From the NCBI GenBank assembly GCA_947367855.1, contig CANBFE010000054.1, positions 1-8,776 of the forward strand: a DNA stretch of 8,776 bases, written 5' to 3'. The notes beneath the pieces are model-generated. The model saw only the letters and a program-made list of their open reading frames with translations. It made no database searches and was not told the DNA's origin. A program made the position numbers and the translations under genes. Positions 6,492 through 8,776 of this stretch are shown here, piece by piece. This DNA is from an uncultured Lachnospiraceae bacterium. GTDB taxonomy: Bacteria; Bacillota; Clostridia; Lachnospirales; Lachnospiraceae. Positions within the stretch are counted from its first letter, which is position 1. The number at the start of each line of letters is the position of its first letter.

Positions 6492-7363
6492 TAACAGCCG
6501 TACAGGTCATGGTTGACCTCGGCACGGTAATAACTGTCCATTGTCGCCGGGGCATTATACAGCGCCGCCAACAGGTATGCCTTGATATTTCCGACTTTTG
6601 TGGTGTTCTTGTCAATACAGTCAAAGACATACTCCAAGTGGCCGGAATTGATCTTCAGGAAACGGCTCTTTACCACCTCCCTGGGAAAATCATCCCCGGC
6701 GATACGGATATATGGCCGTTTGGATAAAACCACTTCAAGCATAAGTTCCACAGTCTCGTCCAAGCGTTCTTTCCCATACCGGGAGACCATACAGTCATAC
6801 TCGATATTTTCTTTGATGATTTTGCTGTATGCGTCTATCAGCTCAATCCGATCCATCCCATCCGGGCGGCCTGCCGCCTCCGGCTCTGCCGGATAGATTG
6901 ATGGATAAGTCCTTGATATATCCGTTTTTGATTTTTTAGTTTTTAATGGATTAGTATTTAATTGTGCGGGATTCTCCTGTCCAGGTTCCGCCTGTTCAGG
7001 TTTTGCCTGTTTTGGATTTACCTGTCTTGGATTTTCCCATTTAGGTGAAAACGCCTGTTTTTCAGCGTTTACAGGCTTTTCATGGATCGTGTACTCGATG
7101 TCTCCGAGCTGCCCGTTCTCATAGCGGAGGCGCTGCCTGGTGAGATACCCATGCCGCTCCAGCTCCTTCAGGGCGGTAGTGATCGAATCCACACCGTCCT
7201 TACAGATATGGGCGAGCCCCTTTGTGGTATAGTCCCAATCTTCCGGCAGCGACAGCATGAGGGAGAGAAGCCCCTTTGCCTTTAAGGACAGTTCCGTATT
7301 GCGCAGATGGTGGTTGCACATGATCGTGAAGTCCTTCGTTTTTTCTACCCGGAATACAGCCAT
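6491..7363 (-). CDS. Replication initiator-like protein (winged HTH, DUF6017-like C-terminus)
   Basis: A 290-residue protein. Residues 1-96 are the winged-helix initiator domain typical of ICE RepA-like proteins: MAVFRVEKTKDFTIMCNHHL, then LSLKAKGLLSLMLSLPEDWD, TTALKELERHGYLTRQRLR and the wing GQLGDIEYTIHEKP. Residues 97-168 are a low-complexity linker containing five copies of a five-residue x-x-P-x-Q repeat (about 110-134), then a Lys/Thr/Ser-rich stretch. Residues 170-290 match DUF6017 (IIKENIEYD, VVKSRFLKINSGHLEYVFDCI, NTTKVGNIKAYLLAALYNAP). The ATG follows AAAGGAGG by seven bases and lies 30 bases after the upstream gene. The expected role is binding an origin and starting replication of the excised element. 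The DNA coding for the linker is itself an origin-like repeat array. Confidence 0.85.
   Translation of the reverse strand: MAVFRVEKTKDFTIMCNHHLRNTELSLKAKGLLSLMLSLPEDWDYTTKGLAHICKDGVDSITTALKELERHGYLTRQRLRYENGQLGDIEYTIHEKPVNAEKQAFSPKWENPRQVNPKQAKPEQAEPGQENPAQLNTNPLKTKKSKTDISRTYPSIYPAEPEAAGRPDGMDRIELIDAYSKIIKENIEYDCMVSRYGKERLDETVELMLEVVLSKRPYIRIAGDDFPREVVKSRFLKINSGHLEYVFDCIDKNTTKVGNIKAYLLAALYNAPATMDSYYRAEVNHDLYGC
6901..6960. other. AT-rich tract inside the rep gene linker
   Basis: Only 14 of 60 bases are G or C, far below the surrounding genes. It directly adjoins the 15-bp repeats at 6961-7050. Repeats beside an easily melted tract are the usual arrangement of an iteron origin, so this could be an unwinding region. 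It also simply encodes a Lys/Asn/Thr/Ser/Ile-rich linker, which is the dull explanation. Confidence 0.4.
6961..7050. repeat. 15-bp tandem direct repeats (iteron-like) within the rep gene
   Basis: Four clear units with exact 15-base period: CCTGTCCAGGTTCCG (6976), CCTGTTCAGGTTTTG (6991), CCTGTTTTGGATTTA (7006) and CCTGTCTTGGATTTT (7021). The core is CCTGTnnnGG(A/T)TT. Decayed units in register lie on each side (6961-6975 and 7036-7050). In protein they give the x-x-P-x-Q repeats of the linker. Confidence 0.75.
7047..7081. repeat. Inverted repeat with the same CCTGT word next to the tandem repeats
   Basis: GAAAACGCCTGT on the left is matched by ACAGGCTTTTC on the right, complementary except for one inserted base; the perfect core is GCCTGT (7053-7058) and ACAGGC (7071-7076) with a 12-base spacer. 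It shares the CCTGT word of the adjoining 15-bp repeats and may be an initiator operator or part of an origin. It lies inside coding sequence. Confidence 0.4.
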
Positions 7364-7393
7364 TTCACAGCCTCCTTTCTCCGGTTATTTCCG

Positions 7394-7915
7394 TTACAAG
7401 GCGCGGTCCCTGCGGTCATAGTGGAGGTGCCCGCCAGAGACCTTCGCATGGTTTTTCAGTTTGACTTCGCCCCGTTCCTGGCTGTCTAAGAATTTCTGAT
7501 AGCCGGCATCCGTAAGGAACAGGCGCATCTTATCGCCCTTGTCACCCACAGGGGAATCATAAGACAGCACATCAAAGACGATCATGTGGCGTACCTCCGG
7601 GTCGAAGCGTTCCAGCGCCATGATGTCGTGCCCCTTTAATTTCTCTGCGCCGGATTGCTGCCTGGCCTCGGCAATCTTTTCCCCAATCGTCCGGGGCGGG
7701 TAGGGCAGACGGTAATTCTTCTGAATATCCCGCACGATGTCCATGCACTCGGCATCCGTCAGGACACGCAGCTTTGCCATCAGATTTTCCGCTGCCTCCC
7801 GCTGTTCGGGGTTCTTCGTGTACCGGGCAGTCATGTAAAGCTCATTCAGGACTTTGGATTGATAGTCACCCTCAACCTGAAACAGCAGCCGTTTTTCCAT
7901 TTCATTTAATTCCAT
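7394..7915 (-). CDS. Unknown ICE protein, first gene of the module (173 aa)
   Basis: A 173-residue soluble protein beginning MELNEMEKRLLFQVEG. Recognisable conserved-looking blocks are VLNELYMTARYTKNPEQREAA, LTDAECMDIVRDIQKNYRLP, PPRTIGEKIAEARQQSGAEK and ALERFDPEVRHMIVFDVLS, with a basic C-terminus (HYDRRDRAL). I recall near relatives at the replication end of Clostridia ICEs but no assigned function. It is mostly helical, without membrane segments or a clear DNA-binding motif. The ATG at 7915 has AAAGGAG six bases ahead. It is the first gene after the terminator-like leader (7947-7981) and lies 30 bases before the replication initiator, which suggests a joint job in replication or its control. 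Confidence 0.75.
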   Translation of the reverse strand: MELNEMEKRLLFQVEGDYQSKVLNELYMTARYTKNPEQREAAENLMAKLRVLTDAECMDIVRDIQKNYRLPYPPRTIGEKIAEARQQSGAEKLKGHDIMALERFDPEVRHMIVFDVLSYDSPVGDKGDKMRLFLTDAGYQKFLDSQERGEVKLKNHAKVSGGHLHYDRRDRAL

Positions 7916-7946
7916 GTGAATCTCCTTTCTTCTGAAAATGGGTATG

Positions 7947-7981
7947 AAAAAAGGGCGTCCACCTGTAAAAGTGAAACGCCC
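7947..7981 (-). terminator. Leader terminator/attenuator upstream of the operon's first gene
   Basis: On the minus strand GGGCGT (7981-7976) pairs perfectly with ACGCCC (7958-7953), with an inner CAC/GTG pairing, and is followed at once by six T's (7952-7947). It sits 31 bases before the first gene, i.e. in the 5' leader, where a terminator can only act as an attenuator unless a promoter lies within the remaining 30 bases. Confidence 0.65.
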
Positions 7982-7989
7982 ACGGCAAT

Positions 7990-8018
7990 CAGCGCTCCGG
8001 CAATATACCGGACCGCTG
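7990..8018 (-). promoter_or_regulatory. Second leader hairpin, upstream of the terminator
   Basis: On the minus strand CAGCG...CCGG pairs with CCGG...CGCTG around a seven-base loop, with one two-base mismatch in the stem. It lies 8 bases before the terminator hairpin. Its 5' arm (GCGGTCC) could instead pair, with one bulged G, with GGACGC in the terminator's 3' arm, so an alternating antiterminator fold is possible but modest. Confidence 0.4.
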
Positions 8019-8024
8019 GCACTA

Positions 8025-8057
8025 TTAAATTTTGTCGTTAATAAAACAGCCTCCTTT
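8025..8057 (-). promoter_or_regulatory. Strong ribosome site with a five-codon AUU-start mini-ORF
   Basis: AAAGGAGG (8057-8050) is as strong as those of the real genes here, and its context AAAGGAGGCTG matches the site of the rep gene. Seven bases later comes ATT AAC GAC AAA ATT TAA TAG; there is no ATG, GTG or TTG at a usable distance. It may be a leader peptide with a rare AUU start just ahead of the two hairpins, or a decayed start. Confidence 0.35.
8031..8044. repeat. Third copy of the TTTGTCGTTAAT word
   Basis: TTTGTCGTTAATAA repeats the word found at 8151-8164 (TTTGTCGTTATTA in the main copy) in the same orientation, about 120 bases further inside. It overlaps the mini-ORF in the leader. 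Several copies near an element end resemble arm-type sites for an integrase or accessory protein. Confidence 0.45.
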
Positions 8058-8104
8058 ATTCGATGATTTTCTCGTCATATTTCAACTTGGAAAAGGAATT
8101 GAAT

Positions 8105-8164
8105 AAATGACGACAAACGCTCAAACCCCTTGAAAATAAAGGCTTTTTCCGTTTGTCGTTATTA
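8105..8164. repeat. Inverted repeat pair near the element end
   Basis: AAATGACGACAAACG (8105-8119) and CGTTTGTCGTTATTA (8150-8164) are complementary at 13 of 15 positions, including a perfect ten-base core (ACGACAAACG), with a 30-base spacer. They stop only about eight bases before the truncated integrase begins. They are candidates for integrase arm sites or an operator. Confidence 0.6.
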
Positions 8165-8173
8165 TACCGTAAC
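8165..8173. other. Putative junction between the ICE end and the interrupted integrase gene
   Basis: Left of this point lies ICE leader sequence with end-type repeats. Right of it the integrase frame begins abruptly at RHSHV, with an in-frame TAA at 8170-8172 and no integrase homology I can see before it. Base composition also changes across it. The exact crossover cannot be fixed without the other end of the element. Confidence 0.5.
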
Positions 8174-8349
8174 GGCATTCGCACGTTTCGTTGTTAATCA
8201 GCATGGGATTTTCAGCGGTATCAATCGGGAACAGGGTAGGGCATGAAAGCGTGGATATTACGTTTCGATACGCCCATATGTTCCCGACAGAACAGATACA
8301 AATGGCAGAGTTGCTGAACGCAGAGTTTAAGGAGGGTACAAAAGAATGA
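8173..8349 (+). pseudogene. C-terminal fragment of a tyrosine recombinase (5' truncated)
   Basis: Fifty-eight codons read RHSHVSLLISMGFSAV, then RVGHESVDITFRYAHMFPTE and a helical tail ending EGTKE. This is the end of the tyrosine recombinase catalytic domain: the box II R-H-S-H element (normally within HDLRHSHV), the later histidine in GHES, and the tyrosine of TFRYAH in the position of the nucleophile. The N-terminal arm-binding, core-binding and first catalytic-arginine regions are absent, and a stop precedes the fragment, so it cannot encode an active integrase. Its TGA overlaps the mobC start (ATGA), which shows that int and mobC were once a coupled pair in another element. Confidence 0.8.
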
Positions 8350-8735
8350 GCGGCACACACAAATATCCAACAATCAGTTTTCGCATTTCTCCCAGAGAAC
8401 GGGAAGAAATTGAAGCAAAGATTTTTGCAAGCGGCATGAAAAAGAAAGATTATTTTGTTCGTTCCTGTATTTACAATCGTGTATGCGTGGTGGGGAAGAA
8501 AGAAACGGTATATCAGATTGTGGAAAAATTGCAGGAAATGCAGAGCCGTATGGAAGAACTGGCAGAGCAGATAAAAGGCGAAAAGCCGGAGGTCACTACC
8601 GAAGAAATCAGAGAATTACAGACGACATATGAGGATATGTTGAAAGCAATCCTTTGGGTATTGGACGGAGCAAAATATCTGTGGCAGGGAAGCACCAACG
8701 GAGAAGAAAAAAGCCCCGACAGCGGCAACTGTTAG
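8346..8735 (+). CDS. mobC: MobC-like relaxosome accessory protein
   Basis: A 129-residue protein. Residues 8-45 (TISFRISPREREEIEAKI, then ASGMKKKDYFVRSCIYNR) show the ribbon-helix-helix pattern of MobC/MbeC-type mobilization proteins that bind oriT and help the relaxase nick it. Residues 55-110 are a helical, probably coiled-coil part (VEKLQEMQSRMEELAEQIKG), and the end is polar. The ATG overlaps the integrase fragment's TGA and has AAGGAGGG nine bases ahead. A relaxase gene would be expected next, outside the window. Composition is more A-rich than the minus-strand genes (20 of 60 G+C at 8401-8460 against 38 of 60 at 1981-2040), in keeping with a different origin. If its promoter lay before the integrase it has been cut off by the junction. 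Confidence 0.8.
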   Translation: MSGTHKYPTISFRISPREREEIEAKIFASGMKKKDYFVRSCIYNRVCVVGKKETVYQIVEKLQEMQSRMEELAEQIKGEKPEVTTEEIRELQTTYEDMLKAILWVLDGAKYLWQGSTNGEEKSPDSGNC

Positions 8736-8739
8736 GGCT
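8712..8739 (+). repeat. Hairpin over the mobC stop codon
   Basis: AGCCC and ACAG pair with CTGT and GGGCT around a six-base loop CGGCAA, with a two-base internal mismatch that includes the first two bases of the TAG stop. No T-run follows, so it is not a standard terminator. It may act on translation coupling to the next gene or belong to an oriT region. Confidence 0.45.
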
Positions 8740-8740
8740 G

Positions 8741-8766
8741 TGATAACTGGAAAACCTCTGTTATCA
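8741..8766. repeat. Perfect 7-bp inverted repeat after mobC (oriT candidate)
   Basis: TGATAAC (8741-8747) and GTTATCA (8760-8766) flank a 12-base spacer TGGAAAACCTCT. No T-run follows. Placed between mobC and the expected relaxase gene, it has the form of a relaxase recognition inverted repeat; a regulatory hairpin for the next gene is equally possible. Confidence 0.4.
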
Positions 8767-8776
8767 ACAATCACAA

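Noticed and set aside
6961..7050. CRISPR array
   Set aside because: The 15-base units are directly contiguous with no spacers and encode an in-frame protein repeat.
8161..8166. Minus-strand TATAAT as a promoter reading from the junction into the ICE
   Set aside because: The -10 match is perfect, but at 16-18 bases upstream there is only GAAACG-like sequence, not a -35 box, and no TG extension. It could still act as a weak promoter; I do not annotate it.
8173..8349. Intact small recombinase directionality gene
   Set aside because: The sequence matches the end of a tyrosine recombinase (GHES and FRYAH blocks), and the first ATG in it lacks a ribosome site.
8121..8360. 79-residue minus-strand reading frame across the junction
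   Set aside because: It is antisense to the clear integrase tail, has no good ribosome site and an unnatural composition; it is a shadow frame.

Overview
The window looks like one end of a Tn1549/CTn-type integrative and conjugative element (ICE) from a gut Clostridia-type Firmicute (Lachnospiraceae or Oscillospiraceae are likely hosts). This rests on strong AGGAGG ribosome sites, tightly packed minus-strand genes, several TTG starts, and typical cargo: a winged-helix replication protein with a DUF6017-like end, a DUF3991/TOPRIM protein, a DUF6674-like coiled-coil protein, an LPD1-type zincin and a DUF3846 protein. The assignments come from recognising sequence patterns, not from database searches.

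Layout, in the direction of minus-strand transcription (right to left). 8172-7916 is a leader with three copies of a TTTGTCGTT(A/C)(A/T)T word, a strong ribosome site with no normal start codon, and two hairpins, the second being a terminator. Then follow: a 173-residue protein of unknown function (7915-7394); a replication initiator (7363-6491) with 15-bp repeats beside an AT-rich tract in its linker; an intrinsic terminator; a 12-codon upstream ORF overlapping the start of the DUF3991/TOPRIM gene (6419-5451); a small HTH protein (5434-5150); a DUF6674-like protein (5149-4358); an unknown protein (4328-3603); another terminator; a large LPD1 metallopeptidase-like protein (3535-1511); an unknown protein (1494-664); a DUF3846 protein (667-254); and the start of a further unknown gene (236 off the left edge).

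The right edge is different. At 8173-8349 on the plus strand lies the C-terminal 58 codons of a tyrosine recombinase, with no 5' part, overlapping by ATGA a mobC-type relaxosome gene (8346-8735). This part is visibly more AT-rich. The simplest reading is that the ICE on the left inserted into the integrase gene of a second, mobilizable element, so that 8165-8173 is an ICE/target junction.

How the parts may work together: the leader and internal terminators suggest that transcription of the ICE module is controlled by attenuation or antitermination. The replication and TOPRIM proteins probably handle the excised or newly transferred element. Three otherwise unrelated proteins (LPD1 protein, its downstream neighbour and the DUF6674-like protein) share a PSV(L/M)-type motif 30-32 residues from the C-terminus. 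This could be a common targeting or secretion tag and is the most interesting signal in the window.
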